A stretch of DNA of 64,000 nt, taken from NCBI RefSeq assembly GCF_002029235.1, contig NZ_MZGV01000011.1, forward strand, positions 44,425 to 108,424, read 5' to 3'. The stretch comes from Clostridium oryzae. GTDB lineage: Bacteria; Bacillota; Clostridia; Clostridiales; Clostridiaceae. This document shows, piece by piece, positions 17,085 to 25,174 of this stretch. Positions within the stretch are counted from its first letter, which is position 1; every line of letters begins with the position of its first letter. Under the pieces are notes generated by a model. It was given only the letters and a program-made list of their open reading frames with translations. It searched no databases and was not told the DNA's origin. The translations under genes were made by a program, and so were the position numbers.

Positions 17085-17624
17085 ATGAAGAAGATATTGA
17101 CGGTATTCCTTTTGCTAGTTTTAAGCTTTTCAATTATAGACTTTAAATCAAACGCATACGATAAAAACTCTAATATATATTTAAATAAAGTACTAGATTT
17201 AAAATTAAAAAGTTCTACATCTAAAAATAAAAAGAGAATTTTTTATGGTACCTGGATAATAAAAAAGGCAATAGCATACGGAAGAGTCACTGCCTATGGA
17301 AATAAAGAGATTAAAAAAATGATTGGAAAAAAACTAACATACTTAAGGCATGAAGCAAGCTATGATAATAATGTATTAAAGCAGCCATATTATAAAATTT
17401 CGTCTATATCTAGAGATGAATTCTTTTCGTATTCATATACCGATTTATCAAAATTAGGAATAAAGAAAAAATCCATTAAAATGGTAGAAATTTTTACTAA
17501 TAAGTCCGCCACTCTATCGTGGGATAGCACAGGAAATTATTGTTTTATAAAAAATAAAGATACATTAATCTTATTGGATGGTGGTGTTTATTTTAAACTT
17601 GTAAGAAAAAGTAATGAATTTTGA
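17085..17624 (+). CDS. Small secreted protein, paralog 2 of a tandem pair
   Basis: 179 residues from the ATG at 17085, chosen because GAGG precedes it and a signal peptide (MKKILTVFLLLVLSFSIIDF) begins there. The frame could extend to 17037. The mature region repeats the motifs of the previous gene: FYGTWIIKKAIAYGRVTAYG, IGKKLTY, DLSKLGIKKKSIKMVEI, CFIKNKDTLIL and VYFKLVRK. It has about 20 extra residues before the shared domain. The two arose by tandem duplication and have diverged strongly. Function unknown. Confidence 0.72.
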   Translation: MKKILTVFLLLVLSFSIIDFKSNAYDKNSNIYLNKVLDLKLKSSTSKNKKRIFYGTWIIKKAIAYGRVTAYGNKEIKKMIGKKLTYLRHEASYDNNVLKQPYYKISSISRDEFFSYSYTDLSKLGIKKKSIKMVEIFTNKSATLSWDSTGNYCFIKNKDTLILLDGGVYFKLVRKSNEF

Positions 17625-17638
17625 AGGTGCTCAAAACA

Positions 17639-17683
17639 TTTAACTTCTTAACTTAAAGTCTCCATTTAAGTCAAGAAGTTAAA
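17639..17683. terminator. Shared convergent terminator
   Basis: TTTAACTTCTTAACTTAAA (17639-17657) is nearly complementary to TTTAAGTCAAGAAGTTAAA (17665-17683). It lies exactly between the rightward secreted genes and the leftward LuxR gene and probably ends both. Confidence 0.65.
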
Positions 17684-17690
17684 TACCTAA

Positions 17691-20264
17691 TTATAGAAGA
17701 TTTTGTTCTTTAGCTGCGTCCACTGCAGCAATTCTGTTATTTACCTGAAGTTTCCCATAAATATTAATGATATGAGTTTTAACTGTAGCCAGCGAAATAC
17801 TTAACTGCTGTCCTATTTCTTTATTTGATAATCCCTTTGCTAATTCCTTTAGTACATCTAGTTCCCTTTCACTAAGAATAGACTTACTATTAATATCACA
17901 AATGTCCATTATCTGTTTATAATGCAGTTTTTGATCTTCAGACATCTCGTTTCGAATATCCTTATCATAATCTGATATAAGTTTTCTTACAGTCTCCCTT
18001 TCAAAGTGGTACGGACTCAACATGCTATTCTTTGAACTATAAAATAAAGCTTCTCTAAACAAATTTATTACATCCCTTTTCTTTTCAGAATTGTTATATA
18101 TAATAGAAATCTTTAACAGCGATGCCTGTACAAGTTTAAGCTTTATTCCATACCTTCTAGCATACTTTAAAATGTCATCAATAATCATTAATGCTTCTTT
18201 ATCTTCTCCCCTATGGAAAAATAAATCCGCATAGAGAAGCTTACTATCAAGACTCCTTCGACTTTCTTCCATTGTCTCATAACAGAGTTTAAATTTTTCT
18301 ACTGTATCTCCTGCAAATTTAATTACCCTAAACATATACCTGAGCAGCCCCGCCATATATACTGAATTTTTATAGCTGATAGTCTCCATAAGCTCATGCA
18401 CTATGTTAATTGCTTCATCATTTTCTTCTTTTATGAATTTATACTCTGCTACATTGTATTTGTAACCTCTATCCACTGAAAAATTAATTTCAGGTATAAG
18501 ATTTATTGCATTTTCAAGACAGCTTTTTGCCTCGACTAAATTCATCTGTTTTAAATACAGACCTGTAATGCCTACATAAAAACTAGAATTAAGCATGAAA
18601 ATACTTTCATTATCAGATAGCATCTTCTGCATTCTTTTATAAAGCTCTATACATTCATTAAGATCGCCCATATCTTCTAATATTTGAGATTTTATACTAA
18701 AGCAGAAGAATACTATATATAAATTATTCTGCTTTGCAGAATAGTCCACTGCTTTATCTACATAGCTTAATGCTTCGGCATATTTGCATTTAACATATAA
18801 AAAATATGCTTCTTTAATAAATATATAAGCCTTTGTAGCCGCTAACAATGGTAACCTTTCAATATTATCTATCTGAATCGTATCTACTTCATTAATCTTG
18901 AAGGTATCTTCCACAAACATATTGGCATATTTAAATGCTGAAAAGATTAAATCATCAGACATATTCATTTTTACATTGTTATAGATCTTACTGCACTTTT
19001 CAAACTCCATATTCGCAAAATAATAAAAGAAGCACTGATACGCAAAATCAGCATTTTTTATAATAAATTTATCAGGAATCATGTCTGCATACGAAAACAA
19101 AGCCGCATTTCCCGGAAAATTAAGTATAAAGTTCATAGCAGAATTATAATCTTCTCCGATAATAAACTGAGAAATGCACTCATTATAATCATTAATATCT
19201 CGAAATGCCTCCGCTGCTTTTAAATGAAACATAATTTGCTTTTCTCTATCCAGTTCCTTAAACCTATTATTTAGATATTCTTTTAAAATATTGTGATATC
19301 TATATACACCTATTTTCTCATCAATGCATATAATCATTATATTTTTATCTTGAAGCTTACCCAATATATCTGTGAAATTCATATTTGAAAGCAATCTACT
19401 GCATATCTGTTCATTAAAGTATGGAAGTATTGAAGTTACAACAAGAAACTCTTTTTCCTCACGCTCAAGTCCATCATATATTTCTTTAGTTACATACTCA
19501 TTAATAAGCTTATCTTTTATATTAAAATTTTTAATCTGGCTTTCATTTCTGCCGCTTGCAGCTGCTGCTATAAGCTGCAAGCCTCCAATCCAGCCCTCTG
19601 AAATTTCATCCATAAAATCTAATATTTTAGGACTTAACTTCAATTTCAATGTATCCTTTAAAAATTTTATCCCATGTTCATGAGAAAGCTTTAAATCGTC
19701 ATCTTCTATTACCAGCAGCTTTCCCTCCATATTAAGTGCACCAAGATACAAAAGCGGTTCCTGCCTAGTAAGCAAAATCATATGAATGTTATCCGACATG
19801 TGCTTAAGAAAGAATTCTATTGATTGAAGCAAAGAACTGTCCGTAATATTATAGAAATCATCTAATACTATAAAAATATTTTCATCTATATTAAGGTCAT
19901 TTATCAAAAGAGTTAATAAGCTTTCTATATTACCCTTTTGAAAGTTAAAATTAAACAATGACATAAGCTTGCTCTTGGATGCTCCGAGTTCTCCTTCTAC
20001 CGCCTTAACGAAATAATTCCAAAACATAAAAATGTTATTGAAGCCTTCATCAATAGAAATCCATTTTACATTTGTCATAGCTTTCTCTTTTACAAAAGAA
20101 GATATAAGCGTGGTTTTCCCAGTACCTGCACCACCTTTTGCTACAATAACGCTATATTGATCAATATCCTTTAATTTTTCAAAAAGCTGCTGTCTAACTA
20201 TATAATCCTTTCTTGGTTCAGGCATTTTTAATCTAGTAGACATCAGAATGGGTTGCTCATTCAT
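17691..20264 (-). CDS. MalT-like LuxR-family transcriptional activator (LAL type)
   Basis: 857 residues. An N-terminal STAND-type NTPase carries the P-loop GGAGTGKT (residues 44-51), then IFIVLDDFYN as Walker B and HMILLTRQEP. A long helical TPR-like region follows. The C-terminus is a LuxR helix-turn-helix: LSERELDVLKELAKGLSNKE and SISLATVKTHIINIYGKL. Proteins of this kind (MalT, AcoK, LAL regulators) activate promoters after binding an inducer and ATP. It lies directly downstream of a three-gene ABC exporter read on the same strand, 44 bases apart, so it may control that exporter or be co-transcribed with it. Confidence 0.88.
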   Translation of the reverse strand: MNEQPILMSTRLKMPEPRKDYIVRQQLFEKLKDIDQYSVIVAKGGAGTGKTTLISSFVKEKAMTNVKWISIDEGFNNIFMFWNYFVKAVEGELGASKSKLMSLFNFNFQKGNIESLLTLLINDLNIDENIFIVLDDFYNITDSSLLQSIEFFLKHMSDNIHMILLTRQEPLLYLGALNMEGKLLVIEDDDLKLSHEHGIKFLKDTLKLKLSPKILDFMDEISEGWIGGLQLIAAAASGRNESQIKNFNIKDKLINEYVTKEIYDGLEREEKEFLVVTSILPYFNEQICSRLLSNMNFTDILGKLQDKNIMIICIDEKIGVYRYHNILKEYLNNRFKELDREKQIMFHLKAAEAFRDINDYNECISQFIIGEDYNSAMNFILNFPGNAALFSYADMIPDKFIIKNADFAYQCFFYYFANMEFEKCSKIYNNVKMNMSDDLIFSAFKYANMFVEDTFKINEVDTIQIDNIERLPLLAATKAYIFIKEAYFLYVKCKYAEALSYVDKAVDYSAKQNNLYIVFFCFSIKSQILEDMGDLNECIELYKRMQKMLSDNESIFMLNSSFYVGITGLYLKQMNLVEAKSCLENAINLIPEINFSVDRGYKYNVAEYKFIKEENDEAINIVHELMETISYKNSVYMAGLLRYMFRVIKFAGDTVEKFKLCYETMEESRRSLDSKLLYADLFFHRGEDKEALMIIDDILKYARRYGIKLKLVQASLLKISIIYNNSEKKRDVINLFREALFYSSKNSMLSPYHFERETVRKLISDYDKDIRNEMSEDQKLHYKQIMDICDINSKSILSERELDVLKELAKGLSNKEIGQQLSISLATVKTHIINIYGKLQVNNRIAAVDAAKEQNLL

Positions 20265-20308
20265 ATGGTATCACCTTTATTTACAAATTAGATTATATAT
20301 ATTCTACT

Positions 20309-21286
20309 TCAATTTCTTTTAAGTATATAGTCATTTTTAATTTTTACTATTGAGAAAATGAATAGCGCAGTAGATATGATAATTACGTAACTTAGTTGCG
20401 GAAACATATTATAAACCTTTTTGCCTTCTTCTATACCCTGAACAAAATATAAGTAATCCTTTTGCGGAATTACCCATAAAATCCTTTGTAGAAATTCATT
20501 ACCTTTTTCAAAGGAATAAAAACTGCCAGCAAGAATCGTAGTAAGAACTACAACCGAATTTCCAATCATATTAGCCGTGTCAGCAGTTTTTACTAGTGAA
20601 GTAATAAACATGGCAAAAGCAATTCCAATAAAACTTATTATTAATAGAAATGCAGCATACTGAGCTAAGCTAAAGCCAATATCAAAGGCAAAACCTACTT
20701 TCATAATTATCAAAGTGATAATAGCTGGTGTGAAAATCATTATAAGTATAGAAATGAAATTTGCTGCTAGATACTTAAAAAATGATATAGGTGCTGCTGC
20801 TATCCTCTTTATTTGACCGAGTTCCATATCTTCAGCCAACATAAACATGAATAAGACGCTCTGAATTAGTAAAAACATCATAACGTAACCTATTATATTA
20901 GAACCAACACCTCTTCTACCTTTATTTTCTGATACAAAATTTTTTGGATTTTGCACTGCAGTCCTCATCATATTTTTAAAATCATTCCCCTTAACAGTTT
21001 CAAAATCAAATTTTCCATTACCTCTATCAACTATAATTCCATCATACTTGCCTAGTATTAATTGATATCTCTCAGGTTTTTGTCTCATAATTGTAAAATT
21101 AATATATTTTGATTGAATTGCTGTTGTATGACGTTGTGTTATCAACGCCAAACTTAATTTAGCATCTGCTTTTGAAGCCATGTAAACTGCTGCAACTATT
21201 GAAATAACTGTCATAATTATTGATATAAAAATGTAATGTTTCCTACTACTAATTCTATAATAATTATTTTTCAAAAATGCTATCAT
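20309..21286 (-). CDS. ABC-2 type transporter permease (second subunit)
   Basis: 325 residues with six predicted membrane spans. The first lies near residues 17-37, followed by a roughly 130-residue extracytoplasmic segment and then five spans. This is the DrrB/YhgE-like layout. The start is the ATG at 21286, overlapping the TGA of the preceding permease by four bases, with GGAGG seven bases before it. A longer frame to 21319 lacks such support. With the next permease and ATPase it forms an exporter; the substrate is unknown. Confidence 0.82.
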   Translation of the reverse strand: MIAFLKNNYYRISSRKHYIFISIIMTVISIVAAVYMASKADAKLSLALITQRHTTAIQSKYINFTIMRQKPERYQLILGKYDGIIVDRGNGKFDFETVKGNDFKNMMRTAVQNPKNFVSENKGRRGVGSNIIGYVMMFLLIQSVLFMFMLAEDMELGQIKRIAAAPISFFKYLAANFISILIMIFTPAIITLIIMKVGFAFDIGFSLAQYAAFLLIISFIGIAFAMFITSLVKTADTANMIGNSVVVLTTILAGSFYSFEKGNEFLQRILWVIPQKDYLYFVQGIEEGKKVYNMFPQLSYVIIISTALFIFSIVKIKNDYILKRN

Positions 21287-22026
21287 ACATAATCCTCCGT
21301 TCTGTAAAATTTCCCGCACAGTATAACTGCCAATACACTTATTACTGATATAATCAGTATCGTTTGAACATAACCTGAAAAATCATTGCTGTAAATAATC
21401 TTAAAAATATCAGTAATAATCCACTTAACAGGTGATATAGAGCTTATCTTCTCTATATTTTTACCCAATCCATCAACTCTAAAAAATAATCCCCCAAGTA
21501 TAGAAAATATATTTACTATGATACTCAGTATTTGATTTGTAGTATTCTCACTTCTAAATATACAGCAAAGCAATACACCAAGTATTGAAGAGAACAGTTC
21601 AAAAACTATTAATATTAGAATAACAAAACCAATGTTTTTGCCTCCAAGATTGACATTTAGTGTAAGTTTCAATAAAAGCAGAACTAAAACATGGCAAATT
21701 CCAGTAAATACAAATGTTGCAGCAATTTTAGAAACATATATATAGCTTTTGGGGATAGGTGAATAAATAAGTCTCATATTACCATTCTTTATTCTTTCCT
21801 CCATAAAGCTATTAGCTGCAATGGTTGAAGTATTGAATATTATATATATCATCATTGCTATACCATAATAATCATATGAGGTTACACTGCCAGTATAACT
21901 TCCACTGCCTAAAAAACCTAAAATTAGCACAAGTAAATAGGGAAACAGTGTAACGTAAAGTATCCACGCCGGATTCAACGCAAGGTTTAAGAAATCTCTT
22001 TTGAAAATTTGGTTAAATTTATACAT
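21283..22026 (-). CDS. ABC-2 type transporter permease (first subunit)
   Basis: A 247-residue protein with six hydrophobic spans and no large external loop, as in ABC-2 permeases of drug and polysaccharide exporters. It begins 13 bases after the ATPase gene behind AAAGGAAGG and overlaps the following permease (ATGA). The pairing of two unlike permeases with one ATPase suggests a heteromeric exporter. Confidence 0.82.
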   Translation of the reverse strand: MYKFNQIFKRDFLNLALNPAWILYVTLFPYLLVLILGFLGSGSYTGSVTSYDYYGIAMMIYIIFNTSTIAANSFMEERIKNGNMRLIYSPIPKSYIYVSKIAATFVFTGICHVLVLLLLKLTLNVNLGGKNIGFVILILIVFELFSSILGVLLCCIFRSENTTNQILSIIVNIFSILGGLFFRVDGLGKNIEKISSISPVKWIITDIFKIIYSNDFSGYVQTILIISVISVLAVILCGKFYRTEDYV

Positions 22027-22039
22027 AGCGCCCTTCCTT

Positions 22040-22978
22040 TCAATCTCTCAAATTTCTTCCCGTAAGATTTAGAAACACAGTCTCCAAATTAGCTGTTTCA
22101 CTGGATAGATTATTAATTTTCACAGACTTGTTTACCAATATAGCAATTAACTTATCCAAATTTTCCACTCCAATAAGTGTTGTTATTACTAATTTATTTC
22201 CTTTTATAGAAACTTCCTTTACTCCTTCCACATTATAAAATTCATCAAAGTTTATTTTATCTAGTTCTTCAACTTGGATAAAATATTTTTTATAGTTCAT
22301 AATTTCCTCTTTAAGTTTTTCTTTTATTCCGCAAGCTATTATCTTTCCTTTGTCCATAATTATAATTCTAGAAGATATCTCTTCAACTTCCTCCATATAG
22401 TGAGTTGTATATATAATACTCATACCTTTCTCTCTCATTTTCTTTACAGAATCTAATATATAATTTCTCGACTGTGGATCTATTCCAACTGTAGGTTCAT
22501 CCATTATAAGCAATTCAGGATGGTGAGCAATAGCACAAGCTATGTTCAGCCTTCTTTTCATTCCTCCTGAAAATGAATTTACTTTATCTTTCGCTCTATC
22601 TGTAAGTCCCGCTATTTGGAGAGCCTCTTCAGTTCTTTCCTCCAACAATCTTCCTTTAAGACCATAAAGTGAAGCAAAGAATTTAATATTCTTCTCTGCT
22701 GAGATATCTTCGTACAATGCTATATCCTGCGGAACTATGCCAAGACTTTGCTTAAACTGCATATCATGACCATTAATGCATCGTCCTTTATAACTAATAT
22801 CACCTTTATCGCATCCAAGTGCTCCTGTAAGAATATTAATAGTAGTACTCTTACCTGCTCCATTAGGGCCTAAAAAACAAAGTATTTCACTTTTCTTAAC
22901 ATCAAAAGATATCCCTTTTATAACTTTATTGTCTTTATAACTTTTCTCAAGATTTTTTACACTAATTATTTCATTCAT
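22040..22978 (-). CDS. ABC exporter ATP-binding protein (DrrA/CcmA type)
   Basis: 312 residues: Walker A GPNGAGKST, signature FSGGMKRRLN, Walker B LLIMDEPTVGID and switch His in IYTTHYMEE. The C-terminal 90 residues form the extra domain seen in Drr/Nat-type ATPases. AAGGAG precedes the ATG. It is first in the order ATPase, permease, permease, LuxR regulator. Antibiotic or bacteriocin export is the usual role of such sets, but no substrate gene is adjacent. Confidence 0.88.
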   Translation of the reverse strand: MNEIISVKNLEKSYKDNKVIKGISFDVKKSEILCFLGPNGAGKSTTINILTGALGCDKGDISYKGRCINGHDMQFKQSLGIVPQDIALYEDISAEKNIKFFASLYGLKGRLLEERTEEALQIAGLTDRAKDKVNSFSGGMKRRLNIACAIAHHPELLIMDEPTVGIDPQSRNYILDSVKKMREKGMSIIYTTHYMEEVEEISSRIIIMDKGKIIACGIKEKLKEEIMNYKKYFIQVEELDKINFDEFYNVEGVKEVSIKGNKLVITTLIGVENLDKLIAILVNKSVKINNLSSETANLETVFLNLTGRNLRD

Positions 22979-23021
22979 GCTAAATCATCTCCTTCATGAA
23001 CAATTCTAACTTCAATGCAAA

Positions 23022-23050
23022 AAAATAAAATCAACCTTTCGGTTGATTTT
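23022..23050 (-). terminator. Terminator of the cobC-cobU-cobS operon
   Basis: AAAATCAACC and GGTTGATTTT (23027-23050) with a 4-base loop. Read leftward it is followed by TATTTTTTTG. It lies 20 bases after the cobS stop. A partial repeat, GGTTGATTTT, follows at 23053-23063. Confidence 0.85.
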
Positions 23051-23069
23051 GAAGGTTGATTTTAATTAT

Positions 23070-23825
23070 TTACATCATTATATACACCACTATCATCAAA
23101 GCAAAAGTAACAATCTCATTATTAGCTCCTAAAGAGTCCCCAGTGATACCTCCTATTTTGCTCTTACAATATACATTAAATAGAATTGTCACTAAGGCAG
23201 CTGTTATAAACAAAATAAGTGTCTCAATTATCCCCAGCACGCCAAAAGTTATCAACATACCAACAACAATACCCACAATAACTTCCCTTATAGTTACAGT
23301 TTCAATAAATAGATTTCCCATGCCTTCTTCCTTCGCAGGTTTTCCTATATAGCTTAAAAATGCTATAGAGGTTCTGGCTATTATAGGTATTATTAAAATA
23401 TATAAACTGCTGTAAGCACTATCCGCGATTATATCCCCCAGCAGCAGAACTCTTAACAACATGTCCGCAACTATAGCTATACAGCCAAAAGTTCCTAATC
23501 GGCTGTCCTTCATAATTGATATAATTCTGTCTTTGCCTTTATACGCAAAAAAACCATCGCAGGTATCTGCAAAGCCATCCACATGGAAGCCTCCAGTTAA
23601 TATTATCTCTGCCAAAGCTACAATCAACGCCATTACATAGGCAGTAACGGCAGTGTCTAAAAAGTAGCATAGTATATATTGTATTATTCCAATAAATAAT
23701 CCTACTATAGGGAAAAAATTAGATGCTCTTCTAAAGTCGTTTTCTTCACAAGGTAGTGCTTTATTGATTGGAACTCTCGTGAGCAGCTGAAACAAAAGCA
23801 GCATATTTTGAATCCATTTCTTCAT
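23070..23825 (-). CDS. cobS: Adenosylcobinamide-GDP ribazoletransferase (cobalamin synthase)
   Basis: A 251-residue membrane enzyme that joins adenosylcobinamide-GDP with alpha-ribazole (phosphate) to give cobalamin. Marks are LLLFQLLTRVPI at the N-terminus and the acidic metal-binding motif GGFHVDGFADTCDGFFA. Later segments are RTSIAFLSYIGKPAKEEGMG and GGITGDSLGANNE. It is last in a three-gene set with cobU and cobC that completes the nucleotide loop begun by the cbiP operon. GGAGATAA precedes the ATG. Confidence 0.95.
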   Translation of the reverse strand: MKKWIQNMLLLFQLLTRVPINKALPCEENDFRRASNFFPIVGLFIGIIQYILCYFLDTAVTAYVMALIVALAEIILTGGFHVDGFADTCDGFFAYKGKDRIISIMKDSRLGTFGCIAIVADMLLRVLLLGDIIADSAYSSLYILIIPIIARTSIAFLSYIGKPAKEEGMGNLFIETVTIREVIVGIVVGMLITFGVLGIIETLILFITAALVTILFNVYCKSKIGGITGDSLGANNEIVTFALMIVVYIMM

Positions 23826-23840
23826 TCTATTATCTCCTCT

Positions 23841-24389
23841 CTATTTCAATTTTAAAGGAATTCCGCATGCAGTTAAATACACCTCATCGCTAAGCTGAGC
23901 AAGCCTTTGGTTTACTCTTCCTGCAATATCAGAAAAAATTCTGCCAAGCTTATACTCAGACACAAGACTCCACCCAACTTCATTAGTAATAAATATAATA
24001 TATTTTTGATTGCTTCTTGCAGCCTCTACTATGCCTTCAAATTCCGATATAATAGCTATTTCGAGTTTCTCCGCATCTTCTCTTTTTATACTGTCAAAAT
24101 CGGTGTGCCTGTCAAACATCATATTTGTAATCATTGTAGTCACACATTCCAACATTATGTAATCTTTATCCGTATCGCTTATTACTGATCTAAGTTCCTT
24201 ATAACCCTCATAAGTACTCCAGTTTGGATTTCTTCTTTCTTTATGCTTCTTTATTCTCTCTTCCATTTCCTCATCGATAAATGCCGATGTAGCTATATAT
24301 AATACATTTTCCTGACCACTCAGCATTTTTTCTCCATAACTGCTTTTACCGCTCCGGCTTCCGCCAGTTATCAATATCACTTTACTCAT
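23841..24389 (-). CDS. cobU: Bifunctional adenosylcobinamide kinase / adenosylcobinamide-phosphate guanylyltransferase
   Basis: 182 residues. The P-loop GGSRSGKS is at residues 9-16, followed by YIATSAFIDEEMEERIKKH and RRNPNWSTYE. This region contains the guanylylated histidine in known CobU. FITNEVGWSLV and LGRIFSDIAGRVNQRLA are the C-terminal marks. It phosphorylates adenosylcobinamide and then adds GMP, supplying CobS, whose gene starts 16 bases later. Confidence 0.95.
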   Translation of the reverse strand: MSKVILITGGSRSGKSSYGEKMLSGQENVLYIATSAFIDEEMEERIKKHKERRNPNWSTYEGYKELRSVISDTDKDYIMLECVTTMITNMMFDRHTDFDSIKREDAEKLEIAIISEFEGIVEAARSNQKYIIFITNEVGWSLVSEYKLGRIFSDIAGRVNQRLAQLSDEVYLTACGIPLKLK

Positions 24390-24407
24390 TAAATCTCTTC
24401 TTTCTAT

Positions 24408-24998
24408 TTATATTCCTATACTGTCAATGTACCAATTATCATATTCATATTTAATTACTGAAACTCCTATGTTCTTAGCTGAAAACTTCCAGAATAATTC
24501 TATATTATGATTTAATATATAGCAATAGAAAAGTCTTAATATCCCTCCATGAGTTACCACTAGCACATTACTGTCTGGCTGTTGTATGCTTTCCAATCTC
24601 TTCATAAAGTTCTTCACTCTTTCAAAGCTCATAGCTACACTTTCACCCTCAGGGATAGCATAATTTTTCCAATTCCTCTCCCACTGAGTGCTTTCTTCTG
24701 GATATAGCTTCTTTATCTCATCATATTTCTTATTTTCAAATATACCGAAGTTTGTTTCATTAAGTCTCACATCATATGCTATTTTAATGTTTTTATCTTT
24801 GAGTATTATCTGTGCTGTCTCCTTTGCTCTTGTTCTATCACTGCAAAAAACGGCGTCAAAATTTATATATTGGAGCTTCTGTCTTACTGTTTCCGCCTGT
24901 TTTCTCCCTATATCGGTCAAGTTACTATCGTAATTACCGCAATATCGTCTTTCAACATTACTTTGTGATTGTCCATGACGCACTAAATATACGTTCAT
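24408..24998 (-). CDS. cobC: Histidine phosphatase, probable alpha-ribazole phosphatase
   Basis: 196 residues of the phosphoglycerate-mutase-like superfamily: catalytic RHGQSQSN at residues 7-14, FCSDRTRAKETA, and VVTHGGILRLFYC with the second histidine. It would remove the phosphate from alpha-ribazole 5'-phosphate or adenosylcobalamin phosphate. The superfamily is broad, and the call rests on its place directly before cobU and cobS. GGGAG before the ATG at 24998 decides the start; the frame could extend to 25019. Confidence 0.85.
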   Translation of the reverse strand: MNVYLVRHGQSQSNVERRYCGNYDSNLTDIGRKQAETVRQKLQYINFDAVFCSDRTRAKETAQIILKDKNIKIAYDVRLNETNFGIFENKKYDEIKKLYPEESTQWERNWKNYAIPEGESVAMSFERVKNFMKRLESIQQPDSNVLVVTHGGILRLFYCYILNHNIELFWKFSAKNIGVSVIKYEYDNWYIDSIGI

Positions 24999-25016
24999 TT
25001 TTAGTCTCCCTTTACG

Positions 25017-25051
25017 CAAAAATCAGGTACCTAATACAAGCACCTGATTTT
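25017..25051 (-). other. Hairpin in the leader of the cobC operon
   Basis: AAAATCAGGT pairs with ACCTGATTTT (25042-25051 with 25017-25026 read leftward), and the minus strand continues TTGCG just before the cobC ribosome binding site. A TTGTAG / TATAAT promoter with 16-base spacing lies immediately upstream. The hairpin may be a leader attenuator or the last terminator of the VWA operon. No cobalamin riboswitch motif is present here. Confidence 0.5.
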
Positions 25052-25174
25052 ATTATAATGTAAAATTCATATACTACAATATAATATTTTGACAAAATAA
25101 ACTTCTGCAAAAAGTCTGCCTTTAAAATTGAGACCTGTTGCAGAAAATATCAACACTTTACTCTTTATATAGTT

